Numbered from the stretch's first letter, positions 44,129 through 53,430 are shown. The stretch: DNA of 64,000 nt from an uncultured Lachnospiraceae bacterium (GCA_910585075.1 CAJUED010000004.1:91160-155159), one strand, 5' to 3'. Made by a program: numbers and translations. The notes: generated by a model from the letters alone, not told the origin.

Positions 44129-44596
44129 GATGAAACCTCCATTTTCCGGGCGGTAATGCAGATAGGACAGGCCCAGGCGGAAATTGGAGCTTTTCCGTTT
44201 AAGGAGCCGGCCATCGTCATGGCGGTTTTGGCGCTGTCTGCGGCCCGGGAATTCGACTAATATAGTTTTGACTTAATTATATATAATTACACAATAAAAA
44301 CCAATGGCATTTTCAACAAAATAAGATATGAGAAAAGAAACCGTATACAATATGTTGTAATTTCGCAAAAGATATGAGCCGTAAAAACGCTGATTATTGT
44401 AGAAAATTTACATAAAAGCAACATATTCTTATAAAAATTTTGTAAACAATATTCACTTTTCAGTTGACCTATGATATACTATTCATAGATATTATGATTG
44501 TTGCCTGCGGCAACATAAAACAAAATATAAAATGACCTGTATAAGGCGCCGGCATTCGATTTATGAGATGCCGGTGGTATGTATTGGAGGAATGAT
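44129..44596. other. murC-glgC intergenic region
   Basis: The divergent gap holds the murC SD, and on the plus strand a 34-codon frame (44156-44260) that looks coding (QAQAEIGAFPFKEPAIVMA) but has no good SD and is open further upstream into murC antisense; it may be a gene remnant. The remainder is AT-rich. A candidate promoter for glgC is TTGACC at 44464-44469 with an AT-rich -10 near 44487-44493. A CCGGCAT/ATGCCGG hairpin (about 44550-44575) precedes the glgC SD. Confidence 0.4.
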
Positions 44597-45871
44597 ATGA
44601 TTAAAAAAGAAATGATTGCCATGTTATTAGCGGGCGGTCAGGGAAGCAGACTGGGCGTGCTGACATCCAAGGTAGCCAAGCCGGCAGTATCTTTTGGAGG
44701 GAAGTACCGGATTATTGACTTTCCTCTAAGCAATTGCATTAATTCAGGAGTGGATACAGTTGGCGTCCTGACCCAGTATCAGCCTTTACGGTTAAATACA
44801 CACATTGGGATTGGTATTCCGTGGGATTTGGATCGAAATATTGGGGGCGTGACCGTTCTCCCGCCTTATGAAAAAAGTTCAAACAGCGAGTGGTATACAG
44901 GCACTGCCAATGCAATTTACCAGAACCTTGATTACATGGAAAGCTTCAATCCGGAATATGTCCTGATACTTTCCGGAGACCATATATATAAGATGGACTA
45001 CGAGATCATGCTGGACTTCCATAAGGAAAAGGGAGCGGAAGTTACAATTGCCGTTATGCCCGTTCCAATGGAGGAGGCAAAGCGTTTCGGCATCATGATC
45101 ACGGACGAGAAGAAACAGATTACGGATTTTGAGGAAAAACCTGAGAATCCAAGGAGCAATCTGGCATCCATGGGCATTTATATTTTCAATTGGAAGACCC
45201 TGAAGGAAGCGCTGATTGCCAATGCGGACCAGTCGGGTCTTGATTTTGGCAAACATATCATTCCCTACTGCCACGGAAAAGGGGAATCCCTTTACGCTTA
45301 TGAGTTTAACGGCTACTGGAAGGATGTGGGAACCTTAAGCTCCTACTGGGAAGCAAACATGGAGCTGATTGACATTGTACCCGAGTTTAATTTATATGAG
45401 GAATATTGGAAGATTTACACCAAGAGCGAGATACTCCCTCCCCAGTACATAGCAAGTGACAGCGTGGTGGAAAGAAGCATTGTGGGAGAGGGAGCGGAAA
45501 TTTACGGCAAGGTGTATAATTCTGTGATTGGCTGCGGCGTCACAATTGGAAAAGATACGGTGGTGCGCGATTCCATTATCATGAATAATACGGTAATCGG
45601 CACCGGATGCGAGTGTTACAAGGTTATTGCAGCTGAAAATGTTGCAATCGGGGATAACGTGAAATTGGGCTATGGGGATGAGGTGCCCAATGAAACGGAA
45701 CCCCATATTTATAACAGCGGCCTTGTTACAATAGGGGAAAAAAGTGTAATACCGGATGGCATCACAGTAGGAAAGAACTCCTGTATATTCGGAGTTACTT
45801 CGGGAGAGGATTATCCTGATAATTGTCTTGCAGGCGGAAAAACATTGATTAAGGCAGGTGATGAGCAGTGA
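44597..45871 (+). CDS. glgC: Glucose-1-phosphate adenylyltransferase
   Basis: A 424-residue enzyme making ADP-glucose from glucose-1-phosphate and ATP for glycogen synthesis. It has AMLLAGGQGSRLGVLTSKVAKPAVSFGGKYRIIDFPLSN (substrate and nucleotide site), LSGDHIYKMDY, IITDFEEKP-type segments, and a left-handed beta-helix C-terminal domain of hexapeptide repeats. The ATG at 44597 is chosen because GGAGG is 8-13 bp upstream; the 44579 ATG lies before that SD. It overlaps glgD by 4 nt. Confidence 0.95.
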   Translation: MIKKEMIAMLLAGGQGSRLGVLTSKVAKPAVSFGGKYRIIDFPLSNCINSGVDTVGVLTQYQPLRLNTHIGIGIPWDLDRNIGGVTVLPPYEKSSNSEWYTGTANAIYQNLDYMESFNPEYVLILSGDHIYKMDYEIMLDFHKEKGAEVTIAVMPVPMEEAKRFGIMITDEKKQITDFEEKPENPRSNLASMGIYIFNWKTLKEALIANADQSGLDFGKHIIPYCHGKGESLYAYEFNGYWKDVGTLSSYWEANMELIDIVPEFNLYEEYWKIYTKSEILPPQYIASDSVVERSIVGEGAEIYGKVYNSVIGCGVTIGKDTVVRDSIIMNNTVIGTGCECYKVIAAENVAIGDNVKLGYGDEVPNETEPHIYNSGLVTIGEKSVIPDGITVGKNSCIFGVTSGEDYPDNCLAGGKTLIKAGDEQ

Positions 45872-46986
45872 GGGCAATTGGTATAATATTGGCAGGCGGA
45901 AATAATTACAGGATGAGAGAACTCTCAAAAAAAAGGGCTGTGTGCGCAATGCCTATTGCGGGCAGTTATCGAAGCATTGATTTTGCGCTGAGCAATATGA
46001 CAAATTCTCATATTCAAAAGGTGGCGGTGTTCACCCAGTATAATGCAAGGAGCCTGAATGAGCATTTAAATTCCTCCAAATGGTGGGATTTTGGGCGTAA
46101 GCAGGGAGGCTTGTATGTATTTACACCGGCGGTAACTGCGGAAAACAGTTACTGGTACAGGGGAACGGCAGACGCCATTGCGCAGAATTTATCTTTTTTA
46201 AAAAACAGTCATGAACCTTACGTGGTGATTACTTCCGGTGACTGCGTTTATAAGCTTGATTACAACAAAGTTCTGGAATATCATATCGCCAAAAAGGCAG
46301 ATATCACCGTAGTATGTAAGACTATGCCGGCCGATGTAAATGTGGAGCGGTTTGGCACGGTCAGAATGAATGAGGAGAGCCGGATAGAGGAGTTTGAAGA
46401 AAAACCCGTAGTGGCAAAATCCAACACCATTTCCTGTGGTATTTATGTGGTCAGAAGGCGTCAGCTGATTGAAATGATTGAAAAGTGCTTACAGGAAGAC
46501 AGATATGATTTTGTCAAGGATATTCTGATCCGTTATAAGAATATGAAAAGGATTTATGGGTATAAGCTTCAGGAATACTGGAGAAATATAGCGACGGTGG
46601 AGGATTATTTCAGCACGAATATGGATTTCCTGAAACCCGAAACAAGAGATTATTTCTTTAAACAGTATCCGGATATTTACTCGAAGGTGGACGACCTGCC
46701 TCCGGCCAAGTATAACGTGGGTTCGCAGGTCAGAAACAGCCTGATTTCAAGCGGCTGTATTGTAAATGGAATAGTGGAGGATTCCGTAATATTTAAGAAA
46801 GCTTACATAGGAAACAATTGCTACATTAAAAATTCTATTATTTTAAATGACGTATACATCGGCGACAATACCCACATTGAAAACTGTATTGTAGAGAGCC
46901 GGGACACGATTCGTGCTAATTCTTATCATGCGGGAACTGATGGCATCAAGATTGTACTGGAGAGGAATAACAGATACGTTATGTAA
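45868..46986 (+). CDS. glgD: GlgD, regulatory-type ADP-glucose pyrophosphorylase subunit
   Basis: A 372-residue protein resembling GlgC but shorter and with altered active-site residues: ILAGGNNYRMRELSKKRAVCAMPIAGSYRSIDFALSN instead of the GlgC loop GGxGxRLxxLT. The hexapeptide-repeat C-terminus is kept. In Firmicutes GlgD forms a heterotetramer with GlgC and raises its activity. The GTG start overlaps the glgC stop. Confidence 0.92.
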   Translation: MRAIGIILAGGNNYRMRELSKKRAVCAMPIAGSYRSIDFALSNMTNSHIQKVAVFTQYNARSLNEHLNSSKWWDFGRKQGGLYVFTPAVTAENSYWYRGTADAIAQNLSFLKNSHEPYVVITSGDCVYKLDYNKVLEYHIAKKADITVVCKTMPADVNVERFGTVRMNEESRIEEFEEKPVVAKSNTISCGIYVVRRRQLIEMIEKCLQEDRYDFVKDILIRYKNMKRIYGYKLQEYWRNIATVEDYFSTNMDFLKPETRDYFFKQYPDIYSKVDDLPPAKYNVGSQVRNSLISSGCIVNGIVEDSVIFKKAYIGNNCYIKNSIILNDVYIGDNTHIENCIVESRDTIRANSYHAGTDGIKIVLERNNRYVM

Positions 46987-47082
46987 TGAATGCAGCAGGA
47001 ATGAACATACGTGCTTCACAAGAAGCTGATTTTGGACATGGAGGTAATTAAATGTTAAATAATCAACTAAGGGGGAAGGACA

Positions 47083-47358
47083 ATGCAAATTACTGATGTA
47101 CGTGTAAGGAAAATTACGAAAGAGGGCAAGATGCGTGCTATTGTTTCCATTACCATTGACGACGAATTTGTAGTTCATGATATTAAGGTAATAGAGGGAG
47201 ATAAGGGACTTTTTATAGCAATGCCGAGCAAAAAAGCAACTGACGGCGAGTATCGCGATATTGCCCATCCTATTAACTCATTCACACGGGAAAAGATACA
47301 GAGCATTATTCTGGAGAGCTACCAGAAAGCACTGTCAGAGCCGGATGTGGAAGTATAA
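47083..47358 (+). CDS. spoVG: Septation regulator SpoVG
   Basis: A 91-residue RNA/DNA-binding regulator: MQITDVRVRKITKEGKMRAIVSITIDDEFVVHDIKVIEG, then FIAMPSKKATDGEYRDIAHPIN, which are near-universal SpoVG sequences. In other Firmicutes it influences sporulation septation, capsule and virulence genes. It has an AGGGGGAAGGA SD and its own terminator. Confidence 0.97.
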   Translation: MQITDVRVRKITKEGKMRAIVSITIDDEFVVHDIKVIEGDKGLFIAMPSKKATDGEYRDIAHPINSFTREKIQSIILESYQKALSEPDVEV

Positions 47359-47378
47359 AATATAAGAAAAAGATTGAA

Positions 47379-47405
47379 AGAGGCCATGCAGATGGTCTCT
47401 TTTTT
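47379..47405 (+). terminator. spoVG terminator
   Basis: AGAGGCCAT pairs with ATGGTCTCT (one G-T wobble) around a 4-nt loop, followed by a run of five T. Confidence 0.9.
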
Positions 47406-47410
47406 GTGCA

Positions 47411-47540
47411 CAGGGCCGCCCAGACGCAAAAATGCATGGGAAGATTGTCGGCAGGGCCGCCCAGACGCAAAAATGCGTGGGAAGATTGTCAGCAGAGCTG
47501 ACAGGCGGCCCGCGCGGCGAGTAGGGGGAAGAACCTTCCC
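47411..47540. repeat. Tandem 41-bp repeat plus shared GC-rich intergenic element
   Basis: Two 41-bp direct units (47411-47451 and 47452-47492) differ at two positions. They run into TGTCAGC/GCTGACA and GGCGGCCCGCGCGGCGAGTA, then GGGGAAGAACCTTCCCT. The second unit's end and this tail (about 47480-47540) recur at 62815-62878. GGCCGCC near the start can pair with GGCGGCC further on. Confidence 0.8.
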
Positions 47541-47559
47541 TGCCTGATTTGATATTGTG

Positions 47560-47588
47560 TGGACATTTATTTTATAATTCAGTATAAT
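47560..47588 (+). promoter_or_regulatory. Promoter of the carbohydrate ABC operon
   Basis: TGGACA (47560-47565), 17 bp, then TATAAT (47583-47588). An overlapping pair, TTGATA (47549-47554), 18 bp, then TATAAT (47573-47578), could also work. The leader then contains two CAAATTTG motifs about 10 nt apart that can form a hairpin. Confidence 0.7.
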
Positions 47589-47666
47589 TGGGGTGACATT
47601 TGGAAGATATATACAAATTTGTGCTGGTGCCCAAATTTGCGGGGGTCGGTAACATGGAGGATTGGG

Positions 47667-48854
47667 ATGGAAGTTGTATTGCAGAATTTGACGAAAAAGT
47701 TTCCCAGCCGCGACAGGAAGAAGCGTGAGGACGTGGTTGCGGTTGATAATTTTACTTTTACGATTCCGGACGGAAAGCTGATTGGGCTGCTGGGGCCTTC
47801 CGGGTGTGGAAAAAGTACGACGCTTAATCTGATAAGCGGTCTGATAAAGCCCACCGGCGGCAGGATATTTTTTGGGAAGGACGACGTCACGGATCTGCCG
47901 CCTGAAAACAGAGGGATTGGGCTGGTGTTTCAGAATTATGCCCTTTATCCTCATTTGACGGTAAAGCAGAATATCTTGTTTCCTTTAGAGAATTTAAAAG
48001 GAAAGGACAAGCTCTCCAAAAGTGAGATGCTTGCAAAGGCTTATGAGGCAGCGAAGCTGGTGCAGATAGAGGAACTGATGGAGAGAAAGCCGGGGGAGCT
48101 CTCCGGTGGGCAGCAGCAGAGGGTGGCCATAGCCCGGGCTCTGGTGAAAATGCCCCGGGTGCTTTTGCTGGATGAGCCCTTGTCCAACCTAGATGCGCGG
48201 CTGCGGCTGCAGACCCGGGAAGAAATCAGGAGAATCCAGAGGGAGACGGGGATTACCACTATTTTTGTGACCCATGATCAGGAAGAAGCCATGAGCATTT
48301 CCGATATGATTGTGGTTATGAAGGACGGGGTGGTTCAGCAGATTGGAAAGCCCCAGGATGTGTATGATAGTCCGGCGAATCTGTTTGTGGCTAAGTTCCT
48401 TGGGACGCCTCCTATCAATCTGTTTGAGGGACAGGTAAAGGAGAATCGGTTATATATAGGTGAAGATGCGGTTTTAAAGATAAAAGGTGTGGAGGAGCAG
48501 AAGGTTTTCGTGGGGGTGCGTCCGGAAGGATTCCGCCTTCAGGAAGACGGGCCCTTTTGCTGTGAGCTGAGCGGCATAGAAGTGATGGGCCGGGACATCA
48601 GCGTTGTTTCCCGAAATAAAGCTTCCTTAAATGCGTCCATCCGGGCGATTGTGGGTGCGGAGCATCTGGGGAAGATTGGCGGAGGATACGTCGGGGACGC
48701 AGACCCGGACCGTTCGGAAGAAGGTGTATTTACAGGAGAATCGGCGCCTGTAGAAGAAAAAGCAGTGGCAACACCGGTTAGATTTGCCTTAAATCCGGGC
48801 AAGGTTTTTCTCTTTAACAGGGAGACAGAAGAAAGAATTCATTTTGAGGTATAG
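47667..48854 (+). CDS. Carbohydrate ABC transporter ATPase (MsmX/UgpC/MalK family)
   Basis: A 395-residue ATPase with Walker A GPSGCGKST, Q-loop VFQNYALYPH, signature LSGGQQQRVAIARAL, Walker B LLLDEPLSNLDARL, His-switch VTHDQEEAM, and a C-terminal TOBE/OB domain. The start is the ATG at 47667 with GGAGG. It energises uptake of oligosaccharides together with the two permeases and binding protein downstream. Many Firmicutes have one shared MsmX encoded apart; here it leads the operon. Confidence 0.93.
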   Translation: MEVVLQNLTKKFPSRDRKKREDVVAVDNFTFTIPDGKLIGLLGPSGCGKSTTLNLISGLIKPTGGRIFFGKDDVTDLPPENRGIGLVFQNYALYPHLTVKQNILFPLENLKGKDKLSKSEMLAKAYEAAKLVQIEELMERKPGELSGGQQQRVAIARALVKMPRVLLLDEPLSNLDARLRLQTREEIRRIQRETGITTIFVTHDQEEAMSISDMIVVMKDGVVQQIGKPQDVYDSPANLFVAKFLGTPPINLFEGQVKENRLYIGEDAVLKIKGVEEQKVFVGVRPEGFRLQEDGPFCCELSGIEVMGRDISVVSRNKASLNASIRAIVGAEHLGKIGGGYVGDADPDRSEEGVFTGESAPVEEKAVATPVRFALNPGKVFLFNRETEERIHFEV

Positions 48855-48956
48855 ACAGATTGAGAATTGACAATTTTTCAATCGAAAATTTTTGCCGACG
48901 TTGTTGTATAGTGAGCATACATTGCATTTGCAGGCCGTTGGCCATGGAGGATTAGG

Positions 48957-49859
48957 ATGAGGAAGAAGCTGGCTGAGAGCGGGTTAAAAGGATGGCTGTA
49001 TCTTTTACCGGCAATTCTCTTTCTTGGGGTATTTATGGTTTATCCCCTGATAGATGTTTTCATTTATTCCTTTGAGGAGGGATATAATTCCGCTTCTCAG
49101 ACTTATTTTGGTGTTGGATGGTACAACTATTCCTATGTGTTACACGACCCGTATTTTTTACAGGCGGTGAAAAATACATTCATATTGGTGATTATCACAG
49201 TGCCCCTCTCCACGGGACTTGCCTTGCTTATTTCCGTGGGTTTAAGTTCCATTAAGCCGCTGCGGGAGCTGTTCCAGACGATTTATTTTCTGCCTTATGT
49301 GACCAACACGCTGGCTGTGGGACTAGTGTTTATGATTTTGTTTAAAAAGACCGCATATACGGACGGTATGATCAATCTTTTGATTCAGCTGTTTGGGGGA
49401 AGCAGCGTTGATTTTATCGACGGGCCCTACTGGGCAAAGATGTTTGTACTTTGCCTGTACACCATATGGGTGGTCATGCCCTTTAAGATTTTGATTTTGA
49501 CCAGTGCCCTCTCCTCCGTAAATCAGGTGTATTACAATGCGGCAAAGGTGGATGGAACTTCAAAATTAAGGACGTTTATGCGCATTACGCTGCCGATGAT
49601 TTCCCCTATGATTTTTTATCTGGTGATCACAGGATTTATCGGAGCGTTTAAGGCATACAGCGATGCGGTTGCCCTTTTCGGAACCAATTTAAATGCGGCG
49701 GAAATGAATACGATTGTAGGGTATGTCTATGATATGCTTTACGGCGACAGCGGCGGATATCCATCTTATGCCTCTGCGGCGGCAATCATATTGTTTTCCA
49801 TTGTGCTGACAATTACGTGTATCAATCTGCTGATTAGTAAGAAAAATGTCCATTACTAA
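48957..49859 (+). CDS. Carbohydrate ABC permease (MalF type)
   Basis: A 300-residue membrane protein with six hydrophobic helices, starting GWLYLLPAILFLGVFMVYPLIDVFIYSFEEGY. The EAA-type coupling motif YYNAAKVDGTSKLRTFMRITLPMISP contacts the ATPase. The translation start region CATGGAGGATTAGG resembles that of the ATPase gene. The 102-bp upstream gap contains a GATTGA/TCAATC hairpin. Confidence 0.92.
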   Translation: MRKKLAESGLKGWLYLLPAILFLGVFMVYPLIDVFIYSFEEGYNSASQTYFGVGWYNYSYVLHDPYFLQAVKNTFILVIITVPLSTGLALLISVGLSSIKPLRELFQTIYFLPYVTNTLAVGLVFMILFKKTAYTDGMINLLIQLFGGSSVDFIDGPYWAKMFVLCLYTIWVVMPFKILILTSALSSVNQVYYNAAKVDGTSKLRTFMRITLPMISPMIFYLVITGFIGAFKAYSDAVALFGTNLNAAEMNTIVGYVYDMLYGDSGGYPSYASAAAIILFSIVLTITCINLLISKKNVHY

Positions 49860-49968
49860 GCAGAGCAGGGGATGAGGCTGAACAGATTGCCGGAAAGTAG
49901 TTTGCTTGCTGGGAAATTTGTGCCTCGGGCACAAATTCGTATGTTGAGAAGGGAGCACGGTTATAGAA

Positions 49969-50835
49969 ATGACTGATTATAATAAAATTGAAAAGGTAGC
50001 AAGGAGCCGCAGAAAGATTTTAAATGCAATAACCTATATTTTACTTGCTTTCTGGGCGATTATTGTGCTGTTTCCTTTTTACTGGATGATTCTCACCTCC
50101 GTAAAAAGCTACAGCGCCTACAACTCGGAATATATTCCTGCATTTTTTACTTTATCGCCTACCCTGCAGAACTATGCGGATGCTTTTACCGCGGTGCCGC
50201 TGGGGAGATATTTTGGGAATACGGTTATCTTTACGGTGGTAACCACGGCGATCATGTTGGTTGTGATTACGCTGGCGGCCTTTGCCTTTGCCAGACTGGA
50301 TTTCAGAGGGAAAAATATTGCCTTTGTTATTTTCCTTTCTCTAATGATGATCCCCAATGAGCTGGTGATTATCACAAACTTCGTGACGGTTACAAATCTG
50401 AATATGCGAAACACCTTTCCGGGGCTTATTCTGCCCTCGGTTACCTCTGTCTTTTACATTTATCTGCTGAAAGAAAATTTTGAACAGATTCCAGACAGTC
50501 TGTACTATGCAGCCAAGGTGGACGGCACGTCGGATTTAAAATATCTGCTGAAGGTAATGATACCCATATCAAAGCCTACGCTGATTACCATTACCATATT
50601 GAAGGTGATTGAGTGCTGGAATTCCTATGTGTGGCCCAGGCTTATCACGGATGATGAAAATTATTTTCTGGTTTCCAACGGAATCCAGGAGATTCGGGAA
50701 AACGGCTTCGGCCGGGAAAACATTCCGGCAATGATGGCGGCTGTGGTGGTGATCTCCCTTCCGCTGATTATCCTGTTTTTGATTTTCCGCAAGAAAGTAA
50801 TGGCCGGTGTTTCAAGGGGAGGGCTCAAAGGATGA
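49969..50835 (+). CDS. Carbohydrate ABC permease (MalG type)
   Basis: A 288-residue membrane protein with six helices, with FWAIIVLFPFYWMILTSVKSY near the N-terminus and coupling motif YYAAKVDGTSDLKYLLKVMIPISKP. It forms the translocation pore with the MalF-type subunit. A hairpin of AATTTGTGC/GCACAAATT lies in the gap before it (about 49915-49937). The stop overlaps the binding-protein start. Confidence 0.93.
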   Translation: MTDYNKIEKVARSRRKILNAITYILLAFWAIIVLFPFYWMILTSVKSYSAYNSEYIPAFFTLSPTLQNYADAFTAVPLGRYFGNTVIFTVVTTAIMLVVITLAAFAFARLDFRGKNIAFVIFLSLMMIPNELVIITNFVTVTNLNMRNTFPGLILPSVTSVFYIYLLKENFEQIPDSLYYAAKVDGTSDLKYLLKVMIPISKPTLITITILKVIECWNSYVWPRLITDDENYFLVSNGIQEIRENGFGRENIPAMMAAVVVISLPLIILFLIFRKKVMAGVSRGGLKG

Positions 50836-52445
50836 TGAAAATGGGGAAAAGGATTTTAACCGGAATTGCTTCGCTGGTGCTGCTTGCGGCAGGTCCGTTG
50901 GCGCTTACGGGGTGTCATGGGTCAAAGGGGTTGAGCGCTTTTTCTATCCCGGAGGAGTTTGATACTTCCAAGAATTATGAAATTACTTTTTGGGCCAAAA
51001 ATGATACCAACAAGACCCAGACGGCCATCTATGAGCAGGCAATTGAGGATTTTGAGAAGCTTTATCCTAACATTACGGTAAATTTACGCCTGTATACGGA
51101 TTATGGCAAGATTTACAATGACGTCATAACCAATATTGCTACTGGCACAACGCCCAATGTGTGTATTACTTATCCGGACCATATTGCAACTTATTTGTCC
51201 GGAACCAATCAGGTAGTACCACTTGACGATTTATTGAATGATGGGAAATATGGCCTTGGAGGGAGCGATGTCAGATTTGACGGGCCCGTAAAAGACGAGA
51301 TTGTACCTCAGTTTTTGGAGGAGTGTATTGTGGACGGGCATTATTATGCCCTCCCCTATATGCGTTCCTCAGAGGCCTGCTACATCAATAAAACTTATGT
51401 GGAGGCCTTAGGCTATACCCTGCCGGAGGTGCTTACCTGGGATTTTGTCTGGGAGGTATCGGAGGCGGCAATGGAGAAGGATGGGGACGAGAATTTCCTG
51501 ATCAATGGTCAGAAGGTGCTGATTCCCTTTATTTACAAGTCTACGGACAATATGATGATTCAGATGCTTAGGCAGAAGGGTGCCGGTTATTCCACGGCGG
51601 ATGGAGAACTGCTGCTCTTTAATGATGTTACAAAGGAATTACTTTACACCATTGCGGAGCATGGGAAAAGCGGCGCGTTTTCCACCTTTAAGATTTCCAG
51701 CTATCCGGCTAACTTTTTAAATACCGGCCAATGTCTGTTTGCCATAGATTCCACGGCGGGCGCCACATGGATGGGGACGGATGCCCCCCTTTCCGACATC
51801 AGCAAGGATAAGGTGGTGGAGTTTGAGACCGAGGTTATGACCATTCCGCAGTTTGACCCTGAGAATCCCCGGATGATATCCCAGGGGCCTTCGGTGTGTG
51901 TTTTTAATAAAAAGGATTCCCAGGAGGTTCTGGCGTCCTGGCTCTTTACCCAGTATCTGCTCTCGGATGATGTGCAGATTGCCTATGCGGAGACAGAAGG
52001 GTATGTACCGGTAACGAAAAAGGCTCAGGACTCGGCTCAGTATCAGGAGTATTTGTCAAAGTGCGGGGAAGATAACAAGACTTATTATGATGTTAAAATA
52101 AAAGCAACTGAGCTGTTGCTTGACAATATTGAGCATACCTTCGTGACCCCGGTGTTTAACGGCTCGGCTTCCCTGCGGGATGCGGCGGGACAGCTGATTG
52201 AAAATACCGTGAAGTCTGTCAGAAGAAAGCAGGAGATTAACGAACAGTATATGGATAAGCTTTATGAGGAGACTGCCGCCCTGTACCGCCTTGACCAGGG
52301 AGAGGGAGCGTCCTCTTTAGCCTCCGGGAAAGCGGATTTGGGGGAGCTTCCGCGGACGGCGGTTCTGCTTTTGGGGGCGCTGGCGGCGGCATGGACTTTT
52401 ATTTTAATATATGTTGTTGCAGGTAGAATAAAGAAAAGTAGTTAA
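50832..52445 (+). CDS. Extracellular solute-binding lipoprotein with C-terminal membrane helix
   Basis: A 537-residue protein. An N-terminal signal with lipobox LTGC (Cys about 28) is followed by a family-1 solute-binding fold (about 45-480): ITFWAKNDTNKTQTAIYEQAI, AYINKTYVEALGYTLPEVLTWD, and VFNKKDSQEVLASWLFTQYL. Unlike most binding proteins it ends with a hydrophobic helix and basic residues (AVLLLGALAAAWTFILIYVV, then RIKKSS), so both ends appear membrane-bound. It delivers an unidentified sugar to the two permeases. Confidence 0.88.
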   Translation: MMKMGKRILTGIASLVLLAAGPLALTGCHGSKGLSAFSIPEEFDTSKNYEITFWAKNDTNKTQTAIYEQAIEDFEKLYPNITVNLRLYTDYGKIYNDVITNIATGTTPNVCITYPDHIATYLSGTNQVVPLDDLLNDGKYGLGGSDVRFDGPVKDEIVPQFLEECIVDGHYYALPYMRSSEACYINKTYVEALGYTLPEVLTWDFVWEVSEAAMEKDGDENFLINGQKVLIPFIYKSTDNMMIQMLRQKGAGYSTADGELLLFNDVTKELLYTIAEHGKSGAFSTFKISSYPANFLNTGQCLFAIDSTAGATWMGTDAPLSDISKDKVVEFETEVMTIPQFDPENPRMISQGPSVCVFNKKDSQEVLASWLFTQYLLSDDVQIAYAETEGYVPVTKKAQDSAQYQEYLSKCGEDNKTYYDVKIKATELLLDNIEHTFVTPVFNGSASLRDAAGQLIENTVKSVRRKQEINEQYMDKLYEETAALYRLDQGEGASSLASGKADLGELPRTAVLLLGALAAAWTFILIYVVAGRIKKSS

Positions 52446-52461
52446 ATTTTTTCGAATTAGA

Positions 52462-52490
52462 TTGACAGCGCGGTATATTTTCGCTAAAGT
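52462..52490 (+). promoter_or_regulatory. Promoter of the DUF3800 transcript
   Basis: TTGACA (52462-52467), a 17-bp spacer, then TAAAGT (52485-52490). Transcription from about 52497 would begin just before the structured leader. Confidence 0.6.
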
Positions 52491-52503
52491 TGATATATAA
52501 ATA

Positions 52504-52578
52504 AATCAGTGATGTCACTGATTGGGCTGGTCGAAAGACCCTGGTCCACCGAATGGCGGGGAATTTCCCCGCTATTTT
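52504..52578 (+). ncRNA. Structured leader of the DUF3800 gene, with terminator-like hairpin
   Basis: Three hairpins in 75 nt: AATCAGTG/CACTGATT (52504-52523); GGTC-GAAA-GACC flanked by GGGC/GTCC (52524-52547); and GCGGGG/CCCCGC (52556-52572) followed by TATTTTC. A competing CCA/TGG pairing links the second and third. The layout suits a regulatory leader or attenuator. Several candidate structured RNAs named after DUF3800 genes have been described; whether this is one of them needs a covariance-model search. It may instead include the terminator of the ABC operon. Confidence 0.5.
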
Positions 52579-52612
52579 CATTATTGAGATTTAAGAAAGG
52601 TAAGAGGAATCT

Positions 52613-53293
52613 ATGGCAGAAAAGATATTAAGTGTTTTTATAGATGAATCGGGCGATTTTGGGCCATATGATTCCCATGCGCCGTTTTATCTGGTCGCAA
52701 TGGTTCTACATAATCAGGATATCAATATTGCGAAAAATATAGATGATCTTGAAAATCATTTATCAAATCTTGGATATAAACAACATGCTATTCATACGGG
52801 ACCGTTGATTCGTCGGGAGTCTGTTTATGCTAACGATCTTATGGAAGACCGAAAGAGACTTTTTAATGCTTTATTTAATTTTACCAGAAAATTAGATTTT
52901 CATTATGTTTGCGCTAAAATAAGGAAGGATGAATGCCCAGATGTGATTGCACTGACGGCACGGATATCAAAATCGATTGCGGAGATACTCAGGTCCCATC
53001 AGGATTTTTGGGAGAAATTCAATAGAATTATCATTTATTATGATAATGGGCAAATTGAACTTACTAAAATACTGACTTCTGTTTTTAACACACTTTATGC
53101 CCATGTGGAGTTTAGAAAAGTGAGGCCTGTAGATTATAAACTTTTCCAGGCTGCCGATTTGATTTGCACAATGGAGCTTCTTTCTGAAAAAGCAGACACT
53201 AACTCATTTTCTAATTCCGAGCAGGAATTCTTTCACTCCGTTCGTGATTTCAAAAAGAATTATCTTAAACCGTTATTGAAAAAACATTTATGA
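52613..53293 (+). CDS. DUF3800 protein
   Basis: A 226-residue protein: LSVFIDESGDFGPY at the start (Asp/Glu near residues 9-13), IIIYYDNGQIELTKIL in the middle, and YKLFQAADLICTMELL near the end. The spaced acidic residues are the hallmark of DUF3800 and resemble an RNase-H-like metal site. The biochemical role is not established; members occur in mobile and defence-like settings. AGAGGA is the SD. Confidence 0.85.
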   Translation: MAEKILSVFIDESGDFGPYDSHAPFYLVAMVLHNQDINIAKNIDDLENHLSNLGYKQHAIHTGPLIRRESVYANDLMEDRKRLFNALFNFTRKLDFHYVCAKIRKDECPDVIALTARISKSIAEILRSHQDFWEKFNRIIIYYDNGQIELTKILTSVFNTLYAHVEFRKVRPVDYKLFQAADLICTMELLSEKADTNSFSNSEQEFFHSVRDFKKNYLKPLLKKHL

Positions 53294-53430
53294 GAAAACC
53301 GGGCAGTACAAGATAAAAGCAGGGCAGATAAAGAAGAAATAAGAGATAATGTATTGATTTATTGGAAATATCATGTATAATTAAGTCGTCAAAATCAATT
53401 GCCTGATTTTCAGGCTTTTTAAGGAGGAGA

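Noticed and set aside
44156..44260. 34-codon plus-strand gene opposite the murC start
   Set aside because: Looks coding in composition but has no clear SD and no recognisable family; mentioned only within the intergenic entry.
47411..47492. Possible CRISPR array
   Set aside because: Two abutting 41-bp units without spacers and no cas genes; it is a tandem duplication.
52504..52578. Self-cleaving ribozyme (hammerhead-like) in the DUF3800 leader
   Set aside because: The CUGANGA core and correctly placed GAAA are absent; GAAA here is a tetraloop.
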